From Caldithrix abyssi DSM 13497 (GTDB lineage: Bacteria > Calditrichota > Calditrichia > Calditrichales > Calditrichaceae): DNA of 64,000 bases. The notes under the pieces are model-generated. The model did not search any database and was not told the DNA's origin. It was given only the letters and a program-made list of their open reading frames with translations. Positions 36,496-46,779 of this stretch are shown in pieces. Position numbers and translations under genes: made by a program. The stretch lies in assembly GCF_001886815.1 (NCBI RefSeq), contig NZ_CP018099.1, forward strand, positions 4,462,501-4,526,500, written 5' to 3'. Each line of letters opens with the position of its first letter. Within the stretch, counting starts at the first letter, position 1.

Positions 36496-36531
36496 CGTAA
36501 TTCGTAATTCTTAATTCGTAATTGAGTTAAA

Positions 36532-38479
36532 GTTTCAATCCCACTCTGATTCGATTAAAACCAACGTCGATAAACTGATTGAAGAAAGTAATAAGGCGTT
36601 TCAATCCCACTCTGATTCGATTAAAACTAAGCCAGATACCGGTGTACAGCCGAAGCTCAACGGGTTTCAATCCCACTCTGATTCGATTAAAACATGATAC
36701 ACAGGCTATACAAAAAGCTATTAATTATGGTTTCAATCCCACTCTGATTCGATTAAAACTCTGGTTAAACCGGTTAGCGATGCAATAAAGTTTTCACCGT
36801 TTCAATCCCACTCTGATTCGATTAAAACATTCCGATTCCTGACAGCTCCGCGGCCTATCTAAGAGTGTTTCAATCCCACTCTGATTCGATTAAAACTAAG
36901 AGGCAGGAAAAAAACAGTCAGATTGCATCCGTTTCAATCCCACTCTGATTCGATTAAAACGTTTTTTATTAAAACTAAAATAGGAGGGCAATAGCCGGTT
37001 TCAATCCCACTCTGATTCGATTAAAACTCGAGGTTAAATTTGTTTTCTTGCTTTAAAACTTGTTTCAATCCCACTCTGATTCGATTAAAACTCTATGGCC
37101 AAACGTATTTCGATAAGAATATATTGTTTCAATCCCACTCTGATTCGATTAAAACCTTTTCCCTTTATGTTTAGTTATGCTTATTTGCGCGTTTCAATCC
37201 CACTCTGATTCGATTAAAACTTTGGTGAAACCACTTCGTATACGGTTACACTGGGGTTTCAATCCCACTCTGATTCGATTAAAACTTGTTGAAATAGTGG
37301 AGCGGCCGGGCTATCATATCCTGTTTCAATCCCACTCTGATTCGATTAAAACCTTGTCATACAAAAATACATGAGCAAGAAAAAATGTTTCAATCCCACT
37401 CTGATTCGATTAAAACAAATTGCCCGGCTCTTAAATCTGTAAGCTTTTTCCTGTTTCAATCCCACTCTGATTCGATTAAAACAAAGTCTCTGCCGGATTC
37501 TTTCAAGTCCTATGAGCAAGTTTCAATCCCACTCTGATTCGATTAAAACTCAACCAAAAAAAAGGAGAAAAAAATGGAACACATGTTTCAATCCCACTCT
37601 GATTCGATTAAAACGTTTTTCCAGGTGATACAGTCTTGTGGTGTAAACAGTAGTTTCAATCCCACTCTGATTCGATTAAAACACAAGCACAACCTATTTT
37701 TAAAGTCGCTGTAACTCCTTTGTTTCAATCCCACTCTGATTCGATTAAAACGGTGTTTCCAGATCAGTCATCTACAAAGCCCTCAAGGCGTTTCAATCCC
37801 ACTCTGATTCGATTAAAACATAATCTTACATTGCACAGATTCAACCTGGGGTAACCTGTTTCAATCCCACTCTGATTCGATTAAAACTCTGTGAACGGTC
37901 TTCCTTAAGCGCTTCGATCTGGTTTCAATCCCACTCTGATTCGATTAAAACAGCACAAACCGCCAATAAAATCAAAGCCTTTATTGCCGTTTCAATCCCA
38001 CTCTGATTCGATTAAAACTCAAGCGTTATAAAGAACATCCGCAAGATTTATCTGTTTCAATCCCACTCTGATTCGATTAAAACAACTCATGAACAAAGAC
38101 AACGTAAAGTGTACAACTTCGTTTCAATCCCACTCTGATTCGATTAAAACATAATAGCTGGCACTTTGGAATTATTGTTATTGATGTTTCAATCCCACTC
38201 TGATTCGATTAAAACCTATATTGCGCAAACGTTATTTGAACAAGAACGTTTTGTTTCAATCCCACTCTGATTCGATTAAAACGGCTTAATAAAAGATGCA
38301 ACTCGCAGATTGTCCGGGGTTTCAATCCCACTCTGATTCGATTAAAACAGGCTAGTGTTTACGTGGCTACGCAACCGGACGCGGTTTCAATCCCACTCTG
38401 ATTCGATTAAAACAAAACTATCTGAAGAAAATGATGGATTTGAATTAAAGTTTCAATCCCACTCTGATTCGATTAAAAC
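36532..38479 (-). CRISPR. CRISPR array, 30 identical 30-bp repeats, 29 spacers
   Basis: On the plus strand each repeat starts GTTTCAATCCCACTC and ends TTCGATTAAAAC. All 30 copies are identical. Spacers are 34-39 nt and all differ. Read on the minus strand the repeat ends ATTGAAAC, the usual 8-nt 5' handle of type I-B crRNA, so the array is probably transcribed on the minus strand like the cas genes. That puts the leader at the cas2 side and the old spacers at the left, where the repeats decay. Confidence 0.98.
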
Positions 38480-38602
38480 CCGTTGTTCAGGCTCAAAAAA
38501 AATACCATTTTTCAATGGCTTATGCAAATCCTTTTCCGCATATTTTTAATAGATGCCGCGTCGATCTCTAATTGTACGTTTTCCCCTGAGGTTCGACGAC
38601 TC
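38480..38602 (-). promoter_or_regulatory. Probable CRISPR leader
   Basis: A 123-bp non-coding stretch between the cas2 stop and the youngest repeat, with A/T runs (AAAAAAAAT, CATTTTTCAATGG, CATATTTTTAATAG). Its position upstream of the array on the inferred transcribed strand fits a leader with promoter and integration signals. Confidence 0.6.
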
Positions 38603-38866
38603 TTAAAGCATGGTGTCCAGCGGATTCTTTTCCAGACCGATTATTTCTTTTTCTAACCACTTAATATCTCTGCTTTTAAATACAATAATGCTGTCGTTAT
38701 CCATATCCATCAAACGCTTCGCTTTCTTCAATAGCTCTTTTAATTTTACCGACGTAATCTCGCCTTCAAATACCGAATTCTGAATCCAATTCAAATATTG
38801 ACGACATAATTTGAGCATTTTGCCCACGCGTTTTTCGCCAACATCGTAAACCAAAATCACATACAC
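38603..38866 (-). CDS. cas2: CRISPR-associated endonuclease Cas2
   Basis: 87 residues from a GTG at 38866, preceded by GGAGGAGGG at 9 bp. An ATG nine codons earlier (38893, overlapping cas1) is possible but adds a Gly-rich stretch absent from the family. YVILVYDVGEKRVGKMLKL is the Cas2 ferredoxin-fold opening with the catalytic Asp, followed by WIQNSVFEGEIT and DSIIVFKSR. With Cas1 it forms the spacer-integration complex. Confidence 0.93.
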   Translation of the reverse strand: MYVILVYDVGEKRVGKMLKLCRQYLNWIQNSVFEGEITSVKLKELLKKAKRLMDMDNDSIIVFKSRDIKWLEKEIIGLEKNPLDTML

Positions 38867-38886
38867 GGCTCCATTCCCTCCTCCTT

Positions 38887-39891
38887 TTACCACCAGATTT
38901 TAAACGGTTTATAAGGCTGTTCGCCTAAAATATCTTTAATCAATTTGTAGCACTCCAGCTTAATTAAATGACCGTAACTGACTTTCTTTTTTAAAACGCG
39001 GTGATGAATGGTTTCCCCTAAACGTTGTTCATAGGCCTGAATAAAGCTTTTTTTACCGCTGTCCTTTAGTAAACAACGGTTTAGTTGACGGTCGAAATCT
39101 TTTTCTTTGATCATCTGTTTATTAATGAGCTTGAAAATAACGCGGTCCACCAGAATGGGCTTGAAAATTTCGGCTAAATCTAATGCTAAGGAATAACGGC
39201 GATAACCCGGCTCATGTAAAAAACTTATGGTGGGATTCAACTGCGTATGATGAATGGCGCGCAGACAGCCGCTGTAACACATCATGTTGCCAAATGAAAT
39301 CAGGGCGTTGATTTCGTCCTGTGGAGGACGTTTAGTGCGCCCGGGCATGGAAAAGTCCTTTAAAATAGCGTCAAAAGCCTGGTAGTAAACCTGGCGGATG
39401 TTGCCCTCAACGCCCATCAGCGCCGAAACGTCCTGCGCCCCGGAAATTTGACTGCGCAAAGATTGAATGGTGTCGATTTCTGCGCTTAAATCTTTTTGGC
39501 GGCTCTGGTAATACTGTAAATTTTTAAGCATGTTAAAACTGGCGCCTTCGATAAAAGCCTGAGCCAGCCCCAGACGGCGGGACTTCCGTAAATAGGCTCT
39601 GGTTTGAGCAATTTGTACCTTGCCGGCCAGCAGGTAATCTCTGGGCATAAAACTGCCGGTGTAATTTTCGTAATAATCGAAAAAATGTACGGCAATTTGT
39701 TTTTTACCTAAAAAGTTGTACAGCGCGCTGTTGGCATCCAGCGAACCGAATACGTACAAATCGGACACGCCTTCTACCGGCAAAAAACGCGGTTTTTGTT
39801 CTTGCCCTTCTTCATCTACCGGCACAAATTTTAAGGTGTTGTCCTTACGGCTCAAACGTCCGGGATTGAATAGATAATAATTTTTTTTCAT
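38887..39891 (-). CDS. cas1: CRISPR-associated endonuclease Cas1 (type I-B)
   Basis: 334 residues. N-terminal beta domain (YLFNPGRLSRKDNTLKFVP, a type I-B opening) and an alpha-helical nuclease domain. The metal residues appear as Glu in MGVEGNIRQVYYQAF, His in FLHEPGYRRYSLALDL and Asp in LALDLAEIFKP. It joins new spacers at the leader end of the array. It sits between cas4 and cas2. Confidence 0.95.
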   Translation of the reverse strand: MKKNYYLFNPGRLSRKDNTLKFVPVDEEGQEQKPRFLPVEGVSDLYVFGSLDANSALYNFLGKKQIAVHFFDYYENYTGSFMPRDYLLAGKVQIAQTRAYLRKSRRLGLAQAFIEGASFNMLKNLQYYQSRQKDLSAEIDTIQSLRSQISGAQDVSALMGVEGNIRQVYYQAFDAILKDFSMPGRTKRPPQDEINALISFGNMMCYSGCLRAIHHTQLNPTISFLHEPGYRRYSLALDLAEIFKPILVDRVIFKLINKQMIKEKDFDRQLNRCLLKDSGKKSFIQAYEQRLGETIHHRVLKKKVSYGHLIKLECYKLIKDILGEQPYKPFKIWW

Positions 39892-39933
39892 AATGGATGC
39901 TTCTTTAGAATTTAATTCAACTTACCGAATTAA

Positions 39934-40443
39934 TCACGGTTCTTCGCCGCTCCAGCAAAAATCGTAATAGGAGCAGGCGCGGCAAATTTTTTTGCCGATG
40001 CGCGGCGGCATGGCCTCCTGTCGGCAGATGGTTTCTATCTCTTGCATGATCTTTTGTAAATAAAGGCGATCGTCTTCTTGTAACTCGATCTCCTCGCGCA
40101 AGCGCAGAGTCGGATATTCCAGAATGCCTTTCACTCCGGTAATGCCTTTCTTTTCCAGCACAAAAAGATAGTATTTCACCTGCCATGAATGGGCCTTTTC
40201 GACTTTGTCCGATTTTTTAATCTCGTGCACGATTTTGTTTTTGGCATCGTAGTAATCGATTTTGATGCCGTCCAGCTCGATTTCCGAATATTTTTCCGAC
40301 CGCTGTGGATAGGCGTATTCATGGATTAGCTTGCCTTCGCCTACCAGTTCGGAGGTGTGTTCCATCTGGATGCCGTTGGCAAAAAGCCAGAGCTCCCGTT
40401 TACAAACATGATAGTAATTAATATGCGTACCAGTAATAATCAT
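39934..40443 (-). CDS. cas4: CRISPR-associated exonuclease Cas4
   Basis: 169 residues. RecB-like nuclease core with KIDYYDAKNKIVHEIKKSDKVEKAH (Asp, Glu, Lys catalytic set near 70-85). The iron-sulfur cluster is held by one N-terminal Cys (HVCKRELW, Cys14) and a C-terminal group CRACSYYDFC. It trims pre-spacers and selects PAM orientation. Located between cas3 and cas1. Confidence 0.95.
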   Translation of the reverse strand: MIITGTHINYYHVCKRELWLFANGIQMEHTSELVGEGKLIHEYAYPQRSEKYSEIELDGIKIDYYDAKNKIVHEIKKSDKVEKAHSWQVKYYLFVLEKKGITGVKGILEYPTLRLREEIELQEDDRLYLQKIMQEIETICRQEAMPPRIGKKICRACSYYDFCWSGEEP

Positions 40444-40458
40444 ATTGCATTCTTCTAG

Positions 40459-43176
40459 TTAAATAAACATGGCTTCTTTAAAATTTTCGTCTTTAATCCC
40501 ATCTGTGTAGCTGTAGACCTGTTCCCAGCGAGACAGATAAAGAATTTGATAGCTATTAAAAATTTCAAGATCAGCAAAATTTTTCAATTCGGTTAATAAA
40601 CCGGAGTTAACATATATAGAAAACATGAATTGAGACATAATGCCGTAAATCTTTTTTATATCGACGCGTTTTTCAACAAAACCCATATCTTTGTTTTTAA
40701 TAATATTTATGTATGTTTTCCACACCAATTCTCCCTCAAGAGAGTCATTGATTGTTACCCCTGACAAAGTGGAAATAAATTCAAGATCATTATTAGAAAA
40801 ATAACAAGTGGAAATTTTTAAAGGTACAAAAACAGTAACATTCTGTTCCGAAATTAATTGTAATTCCCGGTCTATTTTTGAAAAACGGAGCTTTTTAAAA
40901 TGTTCAAGATAGCTTTTTAACCCTCTTATAAATTCATTTTTATTTTCACGGTTAATATAGTCGCACACTTGTTGATATAAAATCTCAAAACGTTTCTCCT
41001 GTAAAATTTTTTGATATTGTTCCTGCGAGATATGATCCCGCGTTAAAGCATAACGTAAATCTTTGCCGTAAATGGCATAAGCTCGGTCTAATTTAAATAA
41101 AAAAACTTTGGCCGGAATAGTGCGCGCATTACGATTCACACGACCGGCTAATTGTTCATCGCTATCGATTAATGAACGATCTTTAAATCCAATGTCCATG
41201 TCAATATCAACACCTGCTTCAACAACCTGGGTGGTTATTAAAAGAATTTTTGCGGAAGATTTCTTTTCTATTGACTTTTTAATATGTGCAATAATTTCTT
41301 TACGTCTGGGTTCCAGAATAGTACCCGAAAGCAAATATATTTGGTAATTTGCACTATTAAAGCGTTCCTTAATTAACTTATAAAACTCGCCTGCGCGTTT
41401 TTTGAAAATGAATTCGATGATGCCTTTAACAACTCCGTTATTTTGGAAGGAATATTTTTCGCATTCATCAAAAACAAAATCCGCTAACTCTTCAATTGAG
41501 GTTATCTTATCGATTAGTGAAAAATCGAATTGAACACGTCCTTTAAAATTTGGATTTTGAAAATATTGTTTGGGATTTTTTAACAAAGATATAAAATTAT
41601 GTGGCAAGGGCACTTGATTACTTTCGGGCAAAAATAAGGCATCCAGTTTGGGCAAGGTGGCTGACATGAGAATGAAACGAATGTTAAAAAAATAAGCGAA
41701 ATTAGAAATAAAAAAACGGATCTTGTCCCATTCGGCTGGCGAATAGGATTGCAATTCGTCAATTATGACTATGGAATTGGCAAGCCTGTGTAATAAATAA
41801 ATATTTTCTTTTTGTGTACTTTTTAAAATATCAAAAAATTTAATGTGTGTCATTAATATAATAGGATAATTTACGAAAAGGTTGTCAATATAATTCTGAT
41901 ATTGTTGCCCATACTGTCCGTCCTTTACTTCTTCTCGTTTAGAATGAAAACCGCTTCTTGAATGTAATTGCACCATTTGCGCATTAGTTACCTGTAGTGT
42001 TTCTTTTATGCTCTGAGCGGTTTGCGTGATCAATGTAGTAAACGGGAAAACATACAGGATTTTATTAACGTATTGATGCGCTTGTAATAATTCCATAGCA
42101 ATGGCCAGCGATAGATTGGTTTTGCCGGATCCTGTAGGAGCCTCCAGATAAAATACATATTCGTTCTTATTTTGCTTTACAGCATTCAATGTTTCCGCCA
42201 TAAGCTTTTGCCGCAAAGTGTTTAAATTTTCAGGATTTCTTTTTTGTAATTTATCGAGAGGTAAGGAAAGATAATATTCCTGACGCTTATAAAAGTCTTT
42301 ATTGTAAGACTTACTGGTTTTAAAAGTATTTTGCAACTTTTCTTTTTCTCCAACTAAAAACACACCGAAATCTTTAACAGCTAAATCTATAGTGTATTCG
42401 GTAGTGGCATAATAGTCAGCGGCCGTTAATAGTGAGTAACAAAGTCGAATGAGCCCAAATAAAGAAAAAGCCGAAATATCTTTAAAAAGGAAATCTACAA
42501 TTGGCAGAAAACGTTGTTCGTCCTGAAAGCTTTGCATTAAATTCTTGACCAGCTTAAAATCGGTGCGAATATGAAGCAAAGATAAGTAAGATTTCATTGC
42601 TTCAATCCAGTCAGGCGGAATGTCTAAATCATGATCATAATACGATGCATGGTGTTTTAAAATAACTCCGGCGAAAGGTACAATTAGCAAGGTTATAAAA
42701 TCTTTTTCATTCTGAGATAATATTGAATTTTCTCTTAATTCCTGAATTTTTACAGAAATCAGGATAAAGGCGCTAAGTGCTGAATGACGTGATCCAATCT
42801 TGTTTTTACATTTTTTAGAAAAATGCGGATTTTGCATCCGTTCTCTTTGAAAGTTCTCGTTAATTTTTCCATAATCGTGAAACAGAATGGTCTGCCAGAA
42901 AAGGGATTTAATAAAGCTACCAACGGCTTTTTTTTCTAAAACAAATTCTTTTTGAATTAGCGCCTGAATAAGTCGTTCAATCACAATTTCCAGATGGTGC
43001 GATTGAATAAGTTTAAAAGCGTAATCTCCCACCAATCGAGTATGATCGACTAACTTTTCAGGCGCTTTATGCGAGTGTAAATGTGCCCAATATTTTTCGC
43101 ACTCGGTTAATCGTTCCAATAAGCAAGAAAAATCTGCTTTTATTGATTCAAGGGTTTTAAAATAATTGGATGACAA
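40459..43176 (-). CDS. cas3: CRISPR-associated helicase-nuclease Cas3
   Basis: 905 residues. The HD nuclease domain is at the N-terminus: DHTRLVGDYA (His45) and ILFHDYGKIN (His100, Asp101). The superfamily 2 helicase has EAPTGSGKTNLSLAIA near 345-355, IIDELQSY near 473, LMSATLP, and motif VI QLAGRVNRNAR. It unwinds and degrades target DNA after Cascade binding. It overlaps the end of cas5 by 20 bp. Both nuclease and helicase motifs are intact. Confidence 0.96.
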   Translation of the reverse strand: MSSNYFKTLESIKADFSCLLERLTECEKYWAHLHSHKAPEKLVDHTRLVGDYAFKLIQSHHLEIVIERLIQALIQKEFVLEKKAVGSFIKSLFWQTILFHDYGKINENFQRERMQNPHFSKKCKNKIGSRHSALSAFILISVKIQELRENSILSQNEKDFITLLIVPFAGVILKHHASYYDHDLDIPPDWIEAMKSYLSLLHIRTDFKLVKNLMQSFQDEQRFLPIVDFLFKDISAFSLFGLIRLCYSLLTAADYYATTEYTIDLAVKDFGVFLVGEKEKLQNTFKTSKSYNKDFYKRQEYYLSLPLDKLQKRNPENLNTLRQKLMAETLNAVKQNKNEYVFYLEAPTGSGKTNLSLAIAMELLQAHQYVNKILYVFPFTTLITQTAQSIKETLQVTNAQMVQLHSRSGFHSKREEVKDGQYGQQYQNYIDNLFVNYPIILMTHIKFFDILKSTQKENIYLLHRLANSIVIIDELQSYSPAEWDKIRFFISNFAYFFNIRFILMSATLPKLDALFLPESNQVPLPHNFISLLKNPKQYFQNPNFKGRVQFDFSLIDKITSIEELADFVFDECEKYSFQNNGVVKGIIEFIFKKRAGEFYKLIKERFNSANYQIYLLSGTILEPRRKEIIAHIKKSIEKKSSAKILLITTQVVEAGVDIDMDIGFKDRSLIDSDEQLAGRVNRNARTIPAKVFLFKLDRAYAIYGKDLRYALTRDHISQEQYQKILQEKRFEILYQQVCDYINRENKNEFIRGLKSYLEHFKKLRFSKIDRELQLISEQNVTVFVPLKISTCYFSNNDLEFISTLSGVTINDSLEGELVWKTYINIIKNKDMGFVEKRVDIKKIYGIMSQFMFSIYVNSGLLTELKNFADLEIFNSYQILYLSRWEQVYSYTDGIKDENFKEAMFI

Positions 43177-43948
43177 TATTTTCTTCCTTTACTAAAAATA
43201 AACCATCCAGTCGAAATTCTTTTTTAAAAGTATAATTGGTATAGGCAAACATTTCTCGCTGATACTGCTTTAAATCTTTATCAAAACCAACGGGCAATTC
43301 TTCAAAGCTAATAAATTCAGGTTCATTTTGACTTTGTCCGAGCAGGAACGGCAATCCCAAACCTCCTTCTTTTTTCATTTCTTTAAAAAGCTGATTTCCT
43401 TTACGAATAATTGTTTGAATCCTATAATCCCGATCATAGGTGTAAGGCTTAAAGGAATACTCGCGATAATTTTCCCACCATAAATGAAATTCGTTCTTAC
43501 CTAAATAGGGAATATATTCAGCCTGTGATTGTCGTAGTTGTGCATCAAGTTGCGATAATAATTGGTTATCTGTGTTTAACAAAAGATAACAACGAAAGGC
43601 AGGATTCAGAAGAATTTGCTCAGCAACAACCAGATTACCGCCTTGTTCATGGCTGGCAAAACCTGTAGTGTTGTTATATTGAAGGATTGTTTTTGTAAAG
43701 TTACCTTTGACCGCATTCAGGGGTTCAATCCCAATAAGTAACCTTTCTAACTTAGAAAGATACTCTGGAAAAACTCCTGGATTGCCATACCCTTCTAGAC
43801 CAAGTACAGCACCTAAAATACCCAATAAAGCCGGCTTGTGCAACATATTGAAAGTAAGATAAAGCTGTTTACCGCCCCCTTCATTTATATCGGGTTTTTT
43901 TAAAAAGCCCATGGGCGCTTTAAATTCTATGGAAATAAGCTTTTCCAT
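43157..43948 (-). CDS. cas5: Type I-B Cascade subunit Cas5
   Basis: 263 residues. ISIEFKAPMGFLKKPDINEGGGKQLYLTFNMLHKPALLGILGAVLGLEGY contains the Cas5 RAMP opening and the Gly-rich region of the I-B (Hmari/Tneap-like) group. It caps the 5' handle of crRNA in Cascade. It overlaps cas3 by 20 bp and follows cas7 by 2 bp. Confidence 0.9.
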   Translation of the reverse strand: MEKLISIEFKAPMGFLKKPDINEGGGKQLYLTFNMLHKPALLGILGAVLGLEGYGNPGVFPEYLSKLERLLIGIEPLNAVKGNFTKTILQYNNTTGFASHEQGGNLVVAEQILLNPAFRCYLLLNTDNQLLSQLDAQLRQSQAEYIPYLGKNEFHLWWENYREYSFKPYTYDRDYRIQTIIRKGNQLFKEMKKEGGLGLPFLLGQSQNEPEFISFEELPVGFDKDLKQYQREMFAYTNYTFKKEFRLDGLFLVKEENIVIQLF

Positions 43949-43950
43949 GG

Positions 43951-44898
43951 TCAGTTAACCTCTTTGCCTGTTAACAGGTTGTAACGATGAACATTATCCG
44001 GTAAATTTTTGATAATGGTATTTTCTGGCAAATAATAAACTTCCATTTTTTCAATTTCATCATTAATTTTTGATAGCACGTTTTTCAATGCACCGAAGTC
44101 GATCATTACCTTACCATTTTCCCGATTTACAGAGATAAATTCCGTAAAAACAGGCAGCACCTTTTTTGATTCTGGTTTAAGTTGAACCCAAAAAAGCAAC
44201 TCGTTATCAGCACCTGCTTTGGCAGCAGAATCGTAATATGTTACGCCAAGCCTCATGGCCTCTTTGAGTTTACCAATATCTTCAACCGTGAGACCGCCTG
44301 CTTTTTCAGCAAATTTTAACATCGCATCTAAATTTTTAGGATTAACAGAAAAATGATGCACGTAATGACCTTCTTTTAGTTTGGATTGTTGTCCCAAAGT
44401 AGATGCCTCTCGCTCATCCTGACCTTCGGATTCAGGATTACGAAATGGTGACATAATTTGTTCTGAATAAATTTCATTTTCAGGATATCGGTTTACCCCA
44501 TGATTAATTTGCACAGGGCCGTGAATAGATAAATTAATAGTGCGTTTTTTTGATTTCGCCGCAAATGTAGCGCCAAAGAAACGAATATCAATGCAACGTA
44601 ATAGATTATTTAATACTTCAGCTTTTTCAACGGACTCGAAGTTCTCAAATAAATTATCATATACTTCAGCCTGGGTTAATGGATTCATATCTTGATTTAA
44701 TCTTTTAAAAAAGAAAACTGTTTCTTCTGGATAGTGCTGATTAATATAATTCCGTACACTATATTTAAATGCTTTATCCGTGGCGTAAACAGTACCATCA
44801 GGCAGGGTACGCGGCTGATGCGTAAAATCCGCATTGTAGTTTGCATTGATGGCTTTAACAATAGCGCATCCAAATACACGATTTTTAAATTCGTTCAT
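43951..44898 (-). CDS. cas7: Type I-B Cascade backbone subunit Cas7 (Csh2-like)
   Basis: 315 residues. KNRVFGCAIVKAINANYNADF and RTLPDGTVYATDKAFKYSVRNYI replace the Csh2 opening with its NGDP-type loop. ISIHGPVQINHGVNRYPENEIY and the VHHFSVNPKNL region are typical of the family. It polymerises along the crRNA spacer. TTAAGGAGAAACATC gives a strong ribosome binding site, in keeping with high expression of the backbone subunit. Confidence 0.9.
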   Translation of the reverse strand: MNEFKNRVFGCAIVKAINANYNADFTHQPRTLPDGTVYATDKAFKYSVRNYINQHYPEETVFFFKRLNQDMNPLTQAEVYDNLFENFESVEKAEVLNNLLRCIDIRFFGATFAAKSKKRTINLSIHGPVQINHGVNRYPENEIYSEQIMSPFRNPESEGQDEREASTLGQQSKLKEGHYVHHFSVNPKNLDAMLKFAEKAGGLTVEDIGKLKEAMRLGVTYYDSAAKAGADNELLFWVQLKPESKKVLPVFTEFISVNRENGKVMIDFGALKNVLSKINDEIEKMEVYYLPENTIIKNLPDNVHRYNLLTGKEVN

Positions 44899-44932
44899 GA
44901 TGTTTCTCCTTAAATTATTATTGAATCTTTTT

Positions 44933-46756
44933 TTAAGATTTAATTTCTTCAGTCATTTTCTTCATTTCCTTTTTGCCATACAAAACATTGTCAGAAAAAT
45001 ATCCGGCAAGGATGATTGGCATGAGATTTTTGATATTTTGATCAGTATAATAACCAAGAATCTCCGATATTATTTTATTAAATTTTAGATGGTTAAAATG
45101 AATTTTATGTTTGTATCGGTCAAGCGTACGAGAGATTGCCATTTTGAATTGTTCGCAATCGGTTTTTTGTAAAAAAGGTTCCAATAAGGCGTGTGTTTTG
45201 TTAGCCGTTTCACTTTGGCTAAACAGGTAATAAATAATTTGTCCGGCGGCAAAGGCGAATTCATTGTCGTTTTCAATATGGCTATTTTCGTCTTCAGCAA
45301 TTGCTTTTACACGCTCCTGTAAATGAACGGTTAAATTTGCCATAGCTACAATTTCTCCTCTATTTGGTTGATCAAAAAATTCATATAAACTAAACCAGAT
45401 ATTCAACTTTTCTTTTATTGCAAAATCTTTGGTATGTCGATTGTCTTTAAATTCATCCTGTTTTAAATCATTAAGGATCATTGATTGCATTATTTCATAA
45501 AAAATTCGTGAATTTATTGCTTCGCGTTTGCTTTTGTAAATGTAATCATAAAATGCTTTGCGATATTTTAAAACCAATTGATATTCTATCGTACTGATAT
45601 ATTTCGGATTGTAATCGATATCCTCAAAATAACGATAGCGAATACCATTTTTTGTATGCTGAATTAGCTTATTGTTAAAAATGCATGGTACAATTTCTTT
45701 TTCAAAATCAAAAACATTTTCAATTGTTCTATTTATCAATTTACTACTGTATGAAAAAATAGGTAATATTCGTACTTTAGGCTCAATGTACATTTTAAAA
45801 GAAGAAACAAAATCAAAATCTTTAATATTTTTTCCCTGAATATTTAATAAATAATAATTACCAAGGTCTTTGTATTTTTCGTGTACACTTCGAATTATGT
45901 CAGAATATGATATGTTTCCCTCTTGATCTAAAAATATTGTAACAATTTCTTGATTAAGTTCTTGTTTATCAATAAAAATTGGTAAAGGATTGGGAAGTTG
46001 TTTATTGTCTTTTAATTGCTTAAAGCGGTATAACCATAAGGCGTCATCTTCATTAACGCGATTATTTACTTCAAATGTTGCAGTTAAATGTTGAAGAAAG
46101 GGTTTCTTCTGGTTGTATCCAGTTAGATAATCACTAACGCCGTAAATTTTATTATTTCTTTTAATGTTAAATTCATCTTTATTGAATACTTTTAGTCTAA
46201 GGTAATTCATATGAACATTTTTAAATTCTTCTAAAGATACATTACCCAGATAAATGCGTAGATAATGAGCTTCTGTTATTTTGTATTTTTTATCCTCTTC
46301 ACTTTTTTTTGCAATATCAGCCAATATATTTTGAAGCAATTCAGGAAGATTTTTTGTGCAAAAATTAATAAAATTTTCAACAATAAAGTTTTGCTCATCT
46401 GTAATGCAATATCCTTTTGCTATTCTTAAATAATCTTTAAACCGTTTTTCAGCATCTCCAGATGTGAATGTTTTTAATTTAAAAGCTAAGCTAAATGGAG
46501 AGCAAGAATGAATTTTCTTTTTTGAATCTAAAGCTTTATTCATTGATACACATTTACTATTTATTTCTCTTCTAAGACAGGTTTTTAAAAATGTGGTAAT
46601 TTCCTGCTTTTTTTTAAAAACTTCATATTCGCATTTTTCTAAATCCCCATTGTCCGAAAGCCAAACTACTAAATGTAGCCCTTCTGATGGTTTTAAATTT
46701 CGAAAAAAAATTTCAGGGCTGAGACTTTTGGTAAAATTTACTATTTCTCGTAACAT
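44933..46756 (-). CDS. cas8b: Type I-B Cascade large subunit Cas8b (Csh1-like)
   Basis: 607 residues from ATG 46756, preceded by AGGAG at 8 bp; a TTG two codons upstream is the alternative. It is recognised by position between cas6 and cas7 and by length. The sequence shows CRREINSK and a CSPFSLAFK block in the N-terminal third, and an alpha-helical C-terminal domain with conserved EDENSHIENDNEFAFAAGQIIYYL. It should recognise the PAM and recruit Cas3. The family is very divergent, so the assignment rests partly on context. Confidence 0.85.
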   Translation of the reverse strand: MLREIVNFTKSLSPEIFFRNLKPSEGLHLVVWLSDNGDLEKCEYEVFKKKQEITTFLKTCLRREINSKCVSMNKALDSKKKIHSCSPFSLAFKLKTFTSGDAEKRFKDYLRIAKGYCITDEQNFIVENFINFCTKNLPELLQNILADIAKKSEEDKKYKITEAHYLRIYLGNVSLEEFKNVHMNYLRLKVFNKDEFNIKRNNKIYGVSDYLTGYNQKKPFLQHLTATFEVNNRVNEDDALWLYRFKQLKDNKQLPNPLPIFIDKQELNQEIVTIFLDQEGNISYSDIIRSVHEKYKDLGNYYLLNIQGKNIKDFDFVSSFKMYIEPKVRILPIFSYSSKLINRTIENVFDFEKEIVPCIFNNKLIQHTKNGIRYRYFEDIDYNPKYISTIEYQLVLKYRKAFYDYIYKSKREAINSRIFYEIMQSMILNDLKQDEFKDNRHTKDFAIKEKLNIWFSLYEFFDQPNRGEIVAMANLTVHLQERVKAIAEDENSHIENDNEFAFAAGQIIYYLFSQSETANKTHALLEPFLQKTDCEQFKMAISRTLDRYKHKIHFNHLKFNKIISEILGYYTDQNIKNLMPIILAGYFSDNVLYGKKEMKKMTEEIKS

Positions 46757-46779
46757 TAGCAATGCTCCTATGTCATTTT

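Noticed and set aside
36240-38549. Several short open frames (repeating FNPTLIRLK or FQSHSDSIKT)
   Set aside because: They are translations of the CRISPR repeat and its decayed copies, not genes.
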